DNA of 12,953 nucleotides from Pseudomonadota bacterium (GTDB lineage: Bacteria > Pseudomonadota > Alphaproteobacteria > Caulobacterales > Caulobacteraceae), in the NCBI GenBank assembly GCA_023433655.1, contig JAEYUE010000034.1, forward strand, positions 1 through 12,953. Reading direction: 5' to 3'. The position numbers were made by a program, and so were the translations under genes. Below the pieces are notes generated by a model, which was given only the letters and a program-made list of their open reading frames with translations, made no database searches and had not been told where the DNA came from. The first letter of the stretch is position 1, and the number at the start of each line of letters is the position of its first letter. Of the stretch, positions 12,430-12,953 are shown piece by piece.

Positions 12430-12953
12430 ATGTTCATGTCGCTTTTTCGCGCCCTTGCGGTGAGCCTTGTTCTGATTGTCGGTGTCGCCGCGCCTGCCGG
12501 CGCCGCTTCAGCCGCGGGGGTGGAGGACGCCCTCGCCCTGGCCCGCTTCGTCGAGCGCCGGGCCGGCTCGACCGATTTTGCGGCCCTGGAGCGGTTCGGC
12601 CAGAGCGCCCTGCAACGCGCCGATCGGGAGGGTCTGAACCGGCTCTACCACGTCACCTGGACCATCCTGAACCAGGGCGAGTTCGAACGCGCGGCGGTCT
12701 GGAACCGCCGGCTCGCCGAGGCGGCGCGGCGCCAGAAGGATGACCGCTACCTCGACATCGCCCGTCTGAACGCGCTCAGCGCGCGCTACGACCAGGGGGA
12801 GGTCGAGGTGGCGGCCGAAATGCAGCGCATGGCGCGAGAAGGCCGCGACTGGTTTGTCCGCGCCCACGCCGCGCGCCTCGCCGCCCTCGCCCTGATGGAC
12901 CAGGGCCGCGTCGGTCAGGGCCTCGAACTGCTCACCACCGCCCAGGCCGGCAT
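12430..12953 (+). CDS. Exported helical-repeat protein, N-terminal part (runs off right edge)
   Basis: The frame stays open from the ATG at 12430 to the window end (174 codons), with typical GC-rich codon use. The protein begins MFMSLFRALAVSLVLIVGVA, a signal peptide or membrane anchor with possible cleavage near AGAASA (residues 24-29). The remainder is almost all helical and Ala/Arg/Leu-rich, for example VEDALALARFVERR, LERFGQSALQRADREG, AVWNRRLAEAARRQKD, ARLNALSARYDQGEVEVA and LAALALMDQGRVGQGLELL, consistent with TPR-like repeats. I recall similar exported TPR-like sensory N-termini ahead of GGDEF domains in Caulobacterales, but the C-terminus is missing so this is only a guess. An alternative start is the ATG at 12436, with GGA 6 bases upstream. 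It lies 67 bases after the amidotransferase. Confidence 0.75.
   Translation, partial: MFMSLFRALAVSLVLIVGVAAPAGAASAAGVEDALALARFVERRAGSTDFAALERFGQSALQRADREGLNRLYHVTWTILNQGEFERAAVWNRRLAEAARRQKDDRYLDIARLNALSARYDQGEVEVAAEMQRMAREGRDWFVRAHAARLAALALMDQGRVGQGLELLTTAQAG

Overview
This is a very GC-rich, tightly packed chromosomal stretch of ordinary bacterial genes. There are no rRNA or tRNA genes, CRISPR arrays, insertion sequences or attachment sites that I can see. The protein content (ArgS with a degenerate KMSK loop, IspH, Kbl/Tdh, RlmJ, a Deinococcus-type topoisomerase IB) together with the base composition suggests an alphaproteobacterium, plausibly Caulobacterales (Brevundimonas, Caulobacter or Phenylobacterium). 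That placement is inference; no marker in the window settles it.

Layout. (1) Bases 1-2731, minus strand, read right to left: an exported protein of unknown function, arginyl-tRNA synthetase one base downstream of it, then the 5' part of an adenosine/adenine deaminase family gene that runs off the left edge. (2) Bases 2878-6045, plus strand: ispH (last step of the MEP isoprenoid pathway), an outer-envelope lipoprotein that joins an MliC-type lysozyme-inhibitor domain to a DUF4232-like domain, and kbl. (3) Bases 6050-6559, minus strand: an exported SnoaL-like protein inserted head-on between the two threonine-degradation genes. (4) Bases 6762-8276, plus strand: tdh, then a bacterial OGFr-domain protein starting 3 bases after the tdh stop. 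(5) Bases 8277-10750, minus strand: a small protein of unknown function overlapping a type IB topoisomerase by 4 bases (GTGA), then a membrane-anchored staphylococcal-nuclease-like protein, then a four-helix membrane protein with a heme-copper-oxidase-like HxH motif. (6) Bases 10834 to the end, plus strand: rlmJ overlapping a class I glutamine amidotransferase by 4 bases (ATGA), then the start of an exported helical-repeat protein that runs off the right edge.

How the genes work together. Tdh oxidises L-threonine to 2-amino-3-oxobutyrate and Kbl cleaves this with CoA to glycine and acetyl-CoA, so these two form a pathway although an opposing gene separates them. The other genes are mostly independent housekeeping or envelope functions. 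The points most worth following up are a Tdh that has lost all four structural-zinc cysteines, the OGFr-domain protein coupled to it, the small protein translationally coupled to topoisomerase IB, and the MliC-DUF4232 lipoprotein. I found no clear evidence of a new defence system or mobile system. No gap between genes exceeds about 205 bases.
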